In this document: one piece after another, positions 11,640 to 22,507 of the stretch
How positions within the stretch are numbered: position 1 is the stretch's first letter
How the letters are laid out: the number at the start of each line of letters is the position of its first letter
Source of the DNA: Hymenopellis radicata
Taxonomy: Eukaryota; Basidiomycota; Agaricomycetes; Agaricales; Physalacriaceae
Length of the DNA stretch: 64,000 nucleotides
Reading direction: 5' to 3'
NCBI GenBank assembly: GCA_015501595.1
Contig: JADNRX010000220.1
Coordinates: 28,248-92,247 of the forward strand
Position numbers and translations under genes: made by a program
The notes under the pieces: model-generated
Told to the model about the DNA's origin: nothing
Seen by the model: only the letters and a program-made list of their open reading frames with translations
Databases searched by the model: none

Positions 11640-12353
11640 CGTGAAGACGCGCCGAAAGGGAACAATGGGAGTGTCACATGGGCGCAGTTGTACAATGGAA
11701 CAATGGGCACGATCGTAAGGCTTGAGCGGTCTTTGACAGATGCGGTGAGCTGGACTTGCCTTCATTTCCTTCACGTTGATAACAATCCAAGTTCTTCTAG
11801 ACCGAAATATAACACAGTAGCCCGACAGTGGCGACCACCTCGACTGGTTTGCCACAGTATAACTATAGCGAACGAAGTCGGTGGTCTTCACAAACTCGTT
11901 GATCATCCCTGGGCCTTTGTGCGCCAAAGTCATTGAGACTTACGAGTCTGATCTAAGCGTCTGTATCAGAACATTGTCCATCCATACGCGCGCGGTGCTA
12001 CGAGGTCAATGTTTCATCAACTCCAAGTCTCCACTGGCATCCTAGGATGCATTTCGCACTAGACGCTACTGCCATTTAATTTTCCTTGTAGGTTTTAAGC
12101 AAGCCTCCGTCGACGGAAGTTTCCAAAGTCTCGGTGCGGAGAAAAGAGACAATTTCAGCGATCGCACAGATAAATGTGACGTCAGGTTTCCAACGTTGCT
12201 CCTAAATCGCCACATGTGCATGAGCGCCCACCGCCATCGCTCTTTCACTTTCATCCTTTCGCCATTTCGCTGTCCGCAGCCATTTTTTGTTTGTGTGAGC
12301 TATCTCCCTCATTCACCCGTCGCGTCTTAAACAGTATTGCAGCACTGTCGAAT
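11640..12353. other. Intergenic, upstream region of the phosphatase gene
   Basis: No gene recognised. It probably holds the promoter and 5' UTR of the phosphatase gene; a pyrimidine-rich stretch at 12236-12330 precedes the uORF. Confidence 0.35.
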
Positions 12354-12410
12354 ATGATCCGTTTTGACGACATCCCCCGGCGGTCCAGCAGTCCATGTGC
12401 ACGCCGATGA
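12354..12410 (+). promoter_or_regulatory. uORF overlapping the phosphatase start
   Basis: An 18-codon reading frame begins with ATG at 12354, in a different frame from the phosphatase, and ends with TGA at 12408-12410. It overlaps the phosphatase ATG at 12395 and shares bases with a second in-frame ATG at 12407. Such an overlapping upstream frame would be expected to reduce initiation at 12395 and allow reinitiation at 12407. The transcript start is unknown, so this is conditional on the mRNA including it. Confidence 0.4.
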
Positions 12411-12955
12411 ACCAGATACCGTTGCCCGACGATCCCACGCACTCATCCGGCGCACTGTTCATTGGTTCTCTATCTGCGGTATACGAAACGGAGCAGCTGC
12501 GCGAAAACCATATCACCCACCTGGTGCAAGTATTAGACGTGCCTTGGCTACCGCTTTCCGAGGACGATGGGTTTCAATGCTATCGCATCGACCTTCTCGA
12601 CAAGCCCTCGGAGGATCTTCGTCCGCATTTGGAGGCGGCGTGTTCGTACATTGACGACGCGCTCAATGGCGGGGGAAGCGTTCTGGTGCACTGCCAGCAG
12701 GTATATGATGTTGACCGTATTGTTGAGCTGCTTGTTGATGGGTCTTGTTTCTTGTTTCTGCAGGGTGTCTCTCGGAGCGCGGCTATCGTTATTGCGTATC
12801 TCATACGGAACGGCGGTATGTCTTTCGACGGCGCATTTGCGCTAGTTAAACACGAGCGGGCGTGTATAAAGCCCAACTCGGGGTTTGTGCAGGCGCTGAA
12901 GGAGTGGGAGCGTCAGTGGCGCCAACCGTTACTAGGGCCCAGGACTACGTCTTGA
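12395..12955 (+). CDS. Dual-specificity protein phosphatase
   Basis: Exons 12395-12700 and 12764-12955 encode 165 residues. The catalytic P-loop is VHCQQGVSRSA: Cys100 is the nucleophile and Arg106 binds phosphate (HCx5R). The likely general acid is Asp66 or Asp69 in YRIDLLDKP. The C-terminal helix-rich part (ALVKHERACIKPNSGFVQAL) is typical of the DSP fold. It is a small catalytic-domain-only enzyme with no visible targeting or zinc-binding tail. The 63-nt intron lies inside the P-loop, between Gln102 and Gly103; it is a multiple of three and has no stop, so retention would yield a longer protein with a split active site. Confidence 0.85.
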   Translation: MCTPMNQIPLPDDPTHSSGALFIGSLSAVYETEQLRENHITHLVQVLDVPWLPLSEDDGFQCYRIDLLDKPSEDLRPHLEAACSYIDDALNGGGSVLVHCQQVYDVDRIVELLVDGSCFLFLQGVSRSAAIVIAYLIRNGGMSFDGAFALVKHERACIKPNSGFVQALKEWERQWRQPLLGPRTTS

Positions 12956-13099
12956 GCGAATTTGACGTCACCATGATGCGACGGGCTCCATTTCACATAT
13001 ACTCCATAGAGAATGAATTTTACGCATGTAACAGATGTATTATGTATATTCACATTCATGTAACACTGAGAAATGTAGCTTTTCAGACGAATTCTGCTT

Positions 13100-14930
13100 T
13101 CAACGTGCAGTGGCGCAGATCGCGTTCGATGACACTAGAAACATAAACTCTTTCCATTTCTCGAGATGTCGCTTGACCGTAGCCCCATCGACAGCTTTGC
13201 TGTTATAATCCGCGCTGAGCTCCATTTGTCCTTTCCACGTCGAAATGCGAAAGAACCTGCACTGATATCAGATAGGAATCTGGATGCCAGAAAGAGGAAG
13301 GCTTACGGTCCTGGATCTACGCGATTCAGCGAGGTAAAGAAGCTCTTGATGCACAGAACTGGTGCTCCGTTCTCGTCTGCGTATTCTGGAGGAAGATATC
13401 GCTCCCCGATTCCATCGCTTGAGAACATGTAGCAGTGGTTGGGAGTTATTCTGCGGTGAGAGTATCAGGTAAAATCGGTAAGTGAAAGGACACGTACAAA
13501 GATTTTGTAGCCGCCTTCTTCATAGAGACGGCTTGCAGCTCTGCTAGCTGGCCCATCGTGCTTAGCGGGGCTGGGATAGCAGCTTGCACCTCGTACGTCG
13601 CGCGAACGAACGACATTGCTTTTGCTAGGGTGCGGGCGTTTAGTGCTTGGGACGGGGTGGAATTGGCGGTCCCAGCAGAGAAGAGTGATACTGGAATTCG
13701 AAATATCGAGGTTCCCACACTATAACCGGTGTACGAGCGGGTATACTCGGGTTGTAGGCGATGTCGATAGTTGGTGATGCTGAAATTATTGAGGAAGGAC
13801 TGGGAGCCTTTCGAAGGCGGGTTGTCGTTGACGGTCACCATGGAGAGAGCGGCGTGTGCTGTAGAATAACGTTCAGTAAAGGAGACGTGAATGCAGCGAA
13901 GGGTATACCCAAGTGCGTGACGGTGTACGCATGACTCGACGGAATCGATTTCAGGGCCGTTAAGAGGAAACTGGTATCTTCTTGAGAGAGTAGTAGTGCT
14001 GCTCGGTGACACGATGGAAGACTTCCTGTTGCTGCTTGACGAGCGCGAAAACCATGTTTATCATTCTAAAGCTCGCATGTTAGATTTGTGGGATGACTGA
14101 AAAGAACAACTTGCCTGAAAATAATCAACCATTGTGTCGTTGACCTGTTTCAGGGAGCCGTAATACGGATGAAGGAAAGTCGGGAGATCGTCTGAGAGTA
14201 ACGGAATGGGAAGAGGCTCGTCGTCAGAAAGAACATCGGATACACACGGGGTCAAGTTCTCGACTTCAGTACCCCATTGTAGCGCGGTGACTACCTCCTC
14301 GCGGCTGGAAGAGAGAAACCGAGAAAGATGCTCCAGATAACGGATCATGATAAGTTTAACGCCAGTTCCGTCGAACGGAGTGTGATGACTGTGGAAGAGG
14401 AGTCCGAATTCGGAGACATGGGCGGAGTCCGAGTCGGTGCACGAGAAATGCAGCCATGTCTGGTCGCCAGCCGAAGACGGTACGGGCCATGGTCCCACCT
14501 CTCTCCTCAGGGTATCGAGGTCAAGGCCTGAATGTACGCAAAATGTTCGGTCTGCCCAAGCCGACGCGCTAGATGGTGTCGGGGAATGGTACTGCAGATG
14601 GCCTTGGTCGTCGCCGTCAACATGAATGGTGCACGCGACAGTGGGGATATGGTAGCGTAGCCAAAGCCAAGATTCGCGGCACGCGACGATGAGTTTGTTC
14701 CGGGGTACATTGGCAATGAGCTGAATAGAAAGTGCGAAGAATAAGGTCTGATCGCCCTTCATATAGCGGTTCATGACATCGTGGATGTTTTCCCCGCCAA
14801 AGAGAAGACGTGTACGCGCGGGAAACGCGGGGTCATTGGAGGCAAGTGTGGTCCAGCTAAACTTGTGTATGTCGTATTTAGTGAGCAATTTATCCAGGTT
14901 AGTCGTCATTGGGCCGTGAGGGAGATTCAT
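13100..14930 (-). CDS. HxxxD acyltransferase (condensation/AATase/Tri3-like fold)
   Basis: Five exons (14930-14115, 14065-13909, 13858-13498, 13450-13307, 13256-13100) give 544 residues. The catalytic HHTPFDG motif is at about residues 182-188, and the second half has the conserved pattern ending in FRISTWKGQMELSADYN. This fits coenzyme-A-dependent acyltransferases of the condensation superfamily that acetylate alcohols or secondary metabolites; the substrate is unknown. The first intron is GC-AG with the full GCAAGT donor, the others GT-AG, all 47-50 nt. An extra 5' exon may exist, since the start at 14930 was chosen only as the first ATG in the open frame. Confidence 0.8.
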
Positions 14931-14983
14931 AGATTGTCGTAATCGATTCCGAAGTATATTGTTTTAACGCTGTTGGTCTGCAG

Positions 14984-15408
14984 TCAGTCATAGCAGGAAA
15001 ACAGAGAGCCAGATTGTACATGCAAGATCGGTGGTGGAAGGAAACCATGATGGTCAGCGTCGATCACTTTCAATTTGATCGCCGGTCTGGACTCTTTTTC
15101 TCCAACCACCATCACATCTCGCGGCGTCGCGTTTATGTCGCGTACTTGGAAGGTACTGTAATAAGGTACGTCGCTGGCATTTTCGAAAACCTCTAAGATC
15201 ATCATCCCAAGTTCAGGCTGGCTCAAGTCTTCGTATGAGATCTGTGGGCGTGATCAAACGTGCAGGGCGGATACTCATCAAGCCGAACTCGAGGGAAAAG
15301 AGACTACGACCAAGGGAGCAGGCTCTGCGCAGCCGTCAGAGTGTGTGGCATTCTCTTCACAGCACCCTTTGGACTTACCAGGAGTCCCAGACTCGACTCG
15401 TGCTCAGG
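14984..15408 (-). pseudogene. Unrecognised coding fragment at the duplication border
   Basis: The minus strand from about 15240 to 14984 reads as an ordinary-looking protein (YEDLSQPELGMMILEV, then VVGEKESRPAIKLKVIDADH). It is preceded by what looks like an intron running from GTAAGT near 15380 to CACAG near 15241. Upstream the frame runs straight into the duplicated gene B sequence. It may be the 3' part of a gene cut by the arrival of the right arm. I do not recognise the protein. Confidence 0.3.
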
Positions 15409-17172
15409 AACCGACCCGACCTCAAAAATGCCGCTGGAGCCCGACGTCGCAGGATGCATTCGCCAACTACGGTTACGGCCCCAATGAGAGCATCAACCAG
15501 CAGCAGCAGCGGAGCCCGTCCGCGGCGTCCCCTACACCAACTTCGGCGCATACAACCTCGGCCTCCCGCGATGAACATGCTAGGCTTTCCCTACAACCGC
15601 CAGATGCGCAGTTTCAACCCGGTGCGTTTGGCTCAAACCAACCCTGCCTCCATCTACTAACAGTTTCACCCAAGGTCTTTAATCAACAGCGGCGACTGCT
15701 TTCGCTGAACATTCCCCAGTCCCCCGCTATCCGCGCCTATTCGCCCGTCCCGCTCTCTGAGGCGCCCACCGTCTGCATCAGGAACCTGCCTCATACCGCA
15801 TCCCTCGAGGAGCTCCTCAATCTCGTCCACTTTGGGCCGCTCGTGAGCATTGGTGTTCTCCGGAAAAGGCCTGCGTGTTCCTCTCCTTCCTTGACGCCCC
15901 GACCGCCGCGGCGTTCCGTGAAGACGCGACCATCAAGAAGCTCGCGCTGCACGGCCGGAAGCTCCACATTGGATGGGCGAAGCCGAACCCTGTCCTGCGG
16001 TGGTTCGCCTCGCGATTATGCAGAGCAACGCGAGCCGGAACGTTTTCTTTGGTAATTTGGACGAGAATATGACGGAGGAGGAGCTCCGCGATAAGTTGAC
16101 CCGCTTCGGGCTCATCGACCAGGTCAAGATTGTTAGGGACAAGAATATTGGGTTCGTCCACTTTCTGAGCATTGCTGTGGCGATCAAGGTTGTCAATACG
16201 CTGCCTACCGACCCCAACTGGGCTGGGAAGCACGTTAATTACGGCGGCAAGGATCGGTGCGCGTTTATCCCCAAGTCTCAGCGGGAGCAAGCTCAGGCTG
16301 CCGCCGCGCAGTCGCTCCTGGCTCGGGCAGCGTCGCCTACTGCGAATATGGCGTCCCCCCTCACTGCTGGTCCGAATGCTTTCCAGTCGCATTTCAGCCC
16401 GTACGGAAACTCTTTCGCCAGCCCCATCGACCTAATGCGCGGTACCGGTATGAACCGCACTGTGTACCTCGACAACATCCACCCCGAGACGTCAACCGAG
16501 GACCTGTGCGATTCGATTCGTGGAGGTGTCCTGCAGAGCATTCACTACGTGCAGGACAGGCATACCGCTTTCGTCACCTTTGTGGATCCTGCCGCGGCGT
16601 TTATGTTCTTCCAGCAGGTGGCGAGCTACCGGGGTATGACGATCAACAACCGTCGTCTCAAGATTGGATGGGGCAGGAATCCGGGACCATTGACGTTCCA
16701 TCTGGCGCTTGCTGTTCACAACGGTGCTACGCGCAATGTTTGCATTGGGGACGTGGAGGACTTCGAGATGTTCACTGAGGAACGTCTCAAGCGCGACTTT
16801 GGCGAGTATGGGGATATTGAGCACGTCAACTTTTCGAAGGAAGAGTGAGTTGTCCCACTGCAGCTATTAGCCTTTCTGACATTGTATAGGAACTGCGCGT
16901 TTGTCAACTTTACCAACATCTCGAGCGCGATCAAGGCCATCGAGGGCGTCAAGAACATGCCCGAGTACGCGAATCTGCGGATCGCGCACGGGAAGGACCG
17001 GTGTGCGAATGCGCTCAGGTCGGGCCCGCAGGGTGCGTCGGGACAGAGGCGCGCGACGGGCAACACGGGCGCGAGTCCGAGTGCGGAGGTGGCGCCGGCT
17101 GTGAAGGAGATGATGGAGGGTGTGGAGGATGTGGGGGAGGATGTGGAAGAGCCCAAGATGGTTGAGGCGTAA
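15409..17172 (+). pseudogene. Broken copy of the four-RRM Nrd1/Mrn1-like gene
   Basis: Homologous to the gene at 1730-3791 but lacking exon 1 and its start codon. At least two frameshifts fall in RRM1 and its linker: the frame changes near 15868 (before the FLSFLDAP strand) and again near 15990, after which RRM2, RRM3 and RRM4 read cleanly from about 16015 to 17172. The linker before RRM1 is shortened by deletions. The last intron (from GTGAGT at 16847 to TAG at 16889) is preserved. RRM2-4 still look well conserved, so the loss may be recent, or a shorter product could start from an internal ATG near 16018. Confidence 0.85.
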
Positions 17173-17933
17173 AAGAACAATTCGTTGGGCTGTTGCTTGA
17201 TGCATTTTTATTCCCCTTCCTCTTTCCTCTTTTATTTCTTTGCTGCGTTTGACGTTAAAAATGTGTTTATAGTATGCTTACGCTTATATCATATTTTCTT
17301 CCTTTGCTTTTTCATTTCTTGTGGCGATGCATACGATGCATACCGACCGCGGTACTTCCCACTGTTTAACTCCTCCTTCATCGGAAGAAGAACACGCGAG
17401 GATGAAGAGAGTGAGGCGTCTGTATCGCCTCCGAGGACTAAGGAGAACGTGTAGTGATGAGGTGCGGGGGTGAAGAAAGAGCTGAAACAAGCTGACGCTT
17501 GACGACATGATCGTCTAGGGGGCTGTATCTACCAGCAGAGCCTACATCAATCATACTGTGACAAAAATTGAACATACATACACATAATTTACACTCCCGA
17601 AACAAAAGAAAACGCGCGATAGCTGAAATTTGCTGGGATCAATAGCGGTGAGATATAAAGTATTAGAAATCGTAGAGATCAGCGCGCGCGGAGAGATAGT
17701 GAGAGGATGCGACGACACGAGTCATACGCTAAGAGGTTTATTAGTCGATGCGAACTATAGATCCTGTAGACGACATGATCCCAGTGGATTCGTAAGTGAC
17801 TGAATGGACGTTCTTTCCAGCAAGTACGGTTTTCGCTAGTGGCCTCAAGTTTGACCTGGTGCAAGAAGTGGTGCTTGATTGCACACGGAGAGTACATATA
17901 ATACAACATATGCGTAGATCATTCTGAGAGCTT
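17173..17933. other. Duplicated intergenic region of the right arm
   Basis: Counterpart of 912-1729, lying between the gene B copy and gene A. The block at 17520-17720 matches 1360-1545. No gene is seen. Confidence 0.4.
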
Positions 17934-18310
17934 TCACATCGTGTTTGGCTCTTGCTTCTTCACATCCTCGACCACCGCCGTAGCCTTGAAATCGCATCAG
18001 TTTCAAGGCTAGATAGAACTCACAGCTCCAAAGAAGAGCTTACCGAAGATTGCAACTTCGCCTTTGCCGACGCTACGCGCCTCGAACCAGCAATCCAGCG
18101 CCCGAGGTTGTCATCCCACTGCTCCGAGTCGAGGTCGATGAACATGCTCGACTGGAGAGTTGCTAGGGCCGGGAGCTTCTGCAGCGCTGGGGCATTGGTA
18201 GTTGCAGAGGAAGGAGGTTTGGTGTCGGATGACGCTGAAGTGGTTGCAGTGGACGTCGAGTCAGCCTCGGCCTCTGGCGCGAAGCAGTGGTAGCTGTAGT
18301 CGACGGGCAT
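17934..18310 (-). CDS. Gene A, right copy, small acidic protein
   Basis: Exons 18310-18044 and 17984-17934 join in phase 0 across a 59-nt intron (GTAAGC, CTGAT branch, CAAG acceptor), giving 105 residues. The protein starts MPVDYSYHCFAPEAEA, has a Ser/Thr/Ala-rich middle, the conserved block SMFIDLDSEQWDDNLGRWI and ends ATAVVEDVKKQEPNTM. No known domain is recognised. This copy has complete splice signals, unlike its partner at 580. The TATA box at 18401-18408 is shared in sequence and position. Confidence 0.6.
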
Positions 18311-18400
18311 CGTGATTTTGGCGCGATGGGGTGAATGGGGTAAAGACGTCAAAGGGATGCGGAGCGTTTGATGAATGGGAGGAGCTTCAGGTAGTGGCAG

Positions 18401-18408
18401 CCTTTATA
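18401..18408 (-). promoter_or_regulatory. TATA box of gene A (right copy)
   Basis: TATAAAGG on the minus strand, 91 bases upstream of the start at 18310, within a block conserved with the left arm. Confidence 0.5.
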
Positions 18409-18844
18409 CTCGCGGGTGGTCCACAGGGAAACAAAGGAGGTACAGGGCCGGTTTGTCAGACGTAGAGGTTATACGCGCCTGATGGGGCGAACAATGGCGT
18501 GCACAATGGGGACCGCGTGTGGATCCGGTAGAAACCTGTAGACGAAGACAGGATTATTGGACGCATGTAATACACGACTGGTAAGTCGGAAACTCATGCA
18601 TATTGAAGCCAGAGTTGGAGGCATACTGTCGGCAACTCTCGGCACGGTCTTTCAAACATATGGTCCCCCCGGTCCGCCTCGTCCGAGCTTTTGCCACGAC
18701 TACCACCACTTCCACTCAAAAGCAATCGCGGATGCTCGTGGTCGGGCGCAATGGAAACATCCTTCGAATATCACGCTAGGAGTCCGAGAGGCCAAAAGTT
18801 ATACATTGTTCAAGCTCAAGAGGAAACTTGGAGGGAACCCTCAT

Positions 18845-19240
18845 TCACGCCCCAGTACACATAGCACCCTCATCTTGACCAACTCCCCCGTCGTCTTCGC
18901 GCTTTGCAGGCTCAGTGCTGTTATCGCCTTTTGCAGCTTCGTGTTCCTGTTGCTCATCTATCAGTCTGTGGATCTCAGAGAGTTTATACAAAACGCGTAC
19001 CTCTTCATTCTGCGCCGTCTTCTCCTGCGCCTTAGCCACTCGCTTGGCGCCCGCAATTTTTCGGTCTGCCTTGTTCTCCGCCGTCGCTGGGGAGATGTCT
19101 GCTGTATCGGCAGCGCGGCGTTGTTCTCTCGGGAGAACGACGTAGTCTATGCCCGGTCTTGGTTCGAGCAAGGGCCTTGGCAGAAGAAGATGAGCATTGT
19201 CTGGATGTCTGTGTGGCGAGGGGTGGTTTATGTTTATGGG
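18845..19240 (-). pseudogene. Family C copy, right arm, start unclear
   Basis: The body aligns with the protein at 11177-11549: RKIAGAKRVAKAQEK, then NEE, a 54-nt intron (19000-18947) at the same codon, and a tail ending EGAMCTGA at 18845. Upstream the frame stays open to about 19460 but lacks a well-placed ATG. The ATG near 19190 is in another frame, so the N-terminus (MPFVTFF in the paralogue) seems lost or shifted. It may be a pseudogene or may use an upstream exon. Confidence 0.45.
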
Positions 19241-19259
19241 AAAGTTGAGACGTACGAGA

Positions 19260-20014
19260 GGGCTTGATATACCTTTGGCAAGCGTTCTCCACGTGTTGAA
19301 CTTGCTGAAATGGGCGATAGTGACGACTTTTCCCCTTTGACAATTGCATCGATTCCAACAATTAGACTTCCTTTCTAAAGCGCGAAAGTCGATCGACGGT
19401 CCTTGAAAGGCGAGACTCCCTGGGCGACAATGGAGCCGGTTCAACTTTCGCCTTCCGAGCAAGCGGTGTCAAAGTTTTCTTTCGGAAGACTTGAGGCAGG
19501 AATTAAGCCGCCGCAGAATCATGAGACGTGGATTGGTGATGCGGAGTACAATCGCTATCCCTTGTGGTTCTGCCGCGTCCCTACCGGGAGACAAACAGAA
19601 CCAGAAGAGGGTCGTCCGAAAACAACGGGAAGTCTCTTAATCAATTGATAGAACTACTAGTTGACTGACGCACTCAAAGGATTCATGTACAGGCAACACT
19701 GTAACTCTCTGGCAGGATACCTCTTTTTTTTTTTTATATCTGCATACAGAGCCTTCTGATACTTACCACGTGGGTTCAATATGTTTTTCATTCTCTGCAT
19801 GCCCGGCGCGACAATCCATCGCGCTTGCCTTGTCAGCAGTAAACTGATGTTTTATTTAATACAAGAAGAGGACATCTCGAGTAGTTACTAGCCTATCGTC
19901 TGTCGCGCTCAAGCTTCTTGCAGAAGCGCGATCAGGCACCTTTTTCATTTTAAATCGCCTCGTTCCAGACGATGGCTCCTATCTCGCGTCCTTTCGCCCA
20001 TCATCACCTTTCTC
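19260..20014. other. Intergenic, no recognised gene
   Basis: A frame at 19430-19648 (+) starting MEPVQLSPSEQ encodes about 72 residues of unknown type and is weak. A T-run lies at 19725-19736. The rest probably holds the promoter of the RBR gene. Confidence 0.3.
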
Positions 20015-21398
20015 ATGGCCGGCTACATGGATGCGGATTCTGCGGCTCTCGTCGCTGAGCTCGTAATCCAAGACATCCAAAGCATTGCTTCTACTCGAAA
20101 AGGGAAATCCCGCTATGGTGCTCCTCACGAAGAGATTGCCTTGAAAGTTCAAGAGGACAACGCCCGCTTGATGCTGAACGATTTTCGTATGGCGCAAAGC
20201 ATAGACAGGGCTTTGTATACCGATGCGGCTCTGATCATCGCTGCTCGTGCTGCCGAAGACGATTATCGATACGCGACTGCTCTTGAAAGGGAGAAGAGCC
20301 GCCGGAGCAGTCGGAGTGGCAGCGACTCGTGGAAAATCCTGCCTTTGCCATTTCGTGGGTGAATTCTGGGAACGTTCTAGTCGCCTGGCTAACAAAGCAG
20401 GATGCGAACTAGGGCTGGCGCTACAGCCCGCGCCCACGTGCACGAATCGGAGTCGGGGGCAATGGTCGTTAGTCCAGTAGGTGCCGGCTCGAGTCAAGGA
20501 CTGAGGAGTGCTTGTATAATATGCGGCGATCGAATCTACATTCGTGTCAGCATTCGAGCTCCTTGCCAGCATTATTATTGCTACGACTGCATTCGCGATC
20601 TAATTCGGGCCTGCACCACGGATGAATCGCTTTACCCACCTCGCTGCTGCAATCAACCATTCGATGAGAGAGCTTTCCTCCCTATTCTTTCGCTCCAGCT
20701 TCGCACTACCTTCCAATCCAAATCCCGCGAATTCAGTACTCTTGCTTTGCATAGGGTTTATTGTCCGTCCCCGACATGCTCCGTCTTCCTCGGCTCGATT
20801 GAAAATACTCATGGTCATATCTATTGCTCGGCATGCCACACGTTAGTCTGTACACGGTGTAAACAGCGCGCCCACCCTGATGCCCGATGCCCAGAAGATA
20901 CCGCCACGCTTGCAGTCAGGGAGTTAGCAGCAGAGCGGCAATGGCAGACGTGCCCGGGCTGCAGGGATGTCATCGAGTTGAATACGGGCTGCTTCCACAT
21001 GACGTGCAGATGCCGTACACAGTTCTGCTATCTATGCGCGGAGCTGTGGAAGAACTGTGGGTGTCCTCAGTGGGACGAGGATCGCTTGGTGGAAGTCGCT
21101 CATAGGAGGGTTGCCGATGAAATGGGACAGCAGGCGCAAGCTGTGCGTCCGTTCGCCTTTATGCGTCACGTCGAGCAGAGGGTAGCGCAGCTCCGGGATA
21201 ACCACGATTGCGATGATCATAGGTGGCAGAGAAGGAATGGCGGCTCCATGTGCGAGGAATGTAATGATTATCTTCCTGAGTTTATCCTGGTGAGTCGTCC
21301 AGATACTATCACGATGAAATTCTTGCTAATCCCAAACGTAGGTCTGTCGGAACTGTCAATTGCAGGCTTGTGTTCGCTGCTCTAGGAACAGACTATAG
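20015..21398 (+). CDS. RING-IBR-RING (RBR) E3 ubiquitin ligase
   Basis: Exons 20015-20358, 20401-21289 and 21342-21398 give 429 residues with introns of 42 and 52 nt. An N-terminal helical region (DFRMAQSIDRAL) is followed by RING1 (CIICGD, then CQHYYCYDC), an IBR (CPSPTC, CSACHTLVCTRC) and RING2 (CPGCRDVIELNTGCFHMTC). In RING2 the Cys of TGCFHMTC is the expected catalytic thioester residue that receives ubiquitin from E2. A Cys-rich C-terminal segment (MCEECNDYLPEF, then CRNCQLQACVRC) resembles the extra zinc-binding tail in many basidiomycete RBR proteins. The last exon is needed to complete this tail. Substrates are unknown; such genes are often expanded in mushrooms. Confidence 0.88.
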
Positions 21399-22507
21399 AT
21401 ACGTCCAACGTAGCACTCCAATTTAGATAACGCACAAGATGTAGGATGTCAGTCATGTTTATCTGATCTTTAGGTCGAACTTCTGGACTCAGCGCAGATC
21501 GCGTAGTCGAACATAGCGATCCTGGACAGCAACATGGTAATTCCACCTTGGTTGGCCATGACAAATACTCTCGGATAATGCCGGTGCCGGTCGACGGCAA
21601 CCCTCTGCCTCTTACCCACCACGACGCTTCAGAGGAAAAGGCTGAAGCCGCCGTGGCCGTGATTTCTTGACGATGTACCCTTTCGAACCTGACTGCCACG
21701 ACGTGGACCGAGTCTGGATGCAGAGGCAATCCAGTGTTATGATGCAAGTCGAGATGGCGAGGAATTATTTGACTCCCTTTCTAAAGCGAATCCACGAGTA
21801 CGACAATCAACGGCTAGAACAGGACCTACAGTCACTGCTCCACTACTTCTTTTCTGCGACGGTACAAGGCTTCTCCGGTATTCAGCACACGATCAATCAT
21901 TACGTGAGTTCCTCATTCTTTCCTATCGCCATCACTCGCGGCGTATCAGCAACTACGCGGTCTTGCAGGTATGCTGTAGTACCTATCTTGGTAAACATGC
22001 GATGACGTGGCCGACGGCCTAGACATGCATGCCTCCTCGTCGAGAGTTACAGGCGCGTCTTGAGGTTTCCTGGTGTAGATCCTTTATGACAGGCGTTCGC
22101 TTTTAGATTGATGAACTTGCTCACTGAACGCACGGAAAAAATAGTGCGCTGTCATACTCACCTAATGCGCCAAGGCCGTGCATTTCCGCATCAAAGCTCG
22201 TACATTCTGGCTTACTTGGAAGTAGCAAGCATCGTTCGTTAGAATATCCTGCCCGGGCCTCTTCAATTTGCGACTCCACTTCCAATAAAGACATTGCCGT
22301 CGTCGGAGACTCGTGCCGTAAGATGCCAGGCCGTCTGATGGAGTACGGAATCACAGACTAGCCAGGAGCGGTCTAGAACCCCAAAGACCATGGTCCGCCA
22401 CAGAGCCCACCTCCCGACCACAGGAGAGCTAGCGAGAACATGTTAGTGGAGACGAGGATCTTTCAATATAAACTCCCCTTGCATGATCGCGTTGGACATT
22501 GTACAAC
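21399..22507. other. Region without a confident gene
   Basis: An open stretch at 21667-21905 (+) includes HEYDNQRLEQDLQSLLHYFF, which looks like real coding sequence (amphipathic, no low complexity), but I could not extend it or name it. A short frame at 21540 precedes it. The remainder is probably the promoter of the next gene. Confidence 0.3.

Larger units (their letters stand above)
15409..19250. repeat. Right arm of inverted segmental duplication
   Basis: Inverted partner of 1-3645, holding broken gene B (+), gene A (-) and a family C copy (-) in matching order. Coding parts remain highly similar; intergenic parts have diverged by small insertions and deletions. The match begins abruptly within what corresponds to exon 2 of gene B. 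Exon 1 and the promoter of B were therefore not copied, or have been lost. Confidence 0.85.

Noticed and set aside
9685..14930. Single biosynthetic cluster of both acyltransferases
   Set aside because: A family C gene and a phosphatase lie between them, and no core synthase is present; only proximity supports it.
19403..19648. 81-codon plus-strand frame MKGETPWATMEP
   Set aside because: No homologue comes to mind, there are no introns and no second copy in the other duplication arm within the window; left as unproven.
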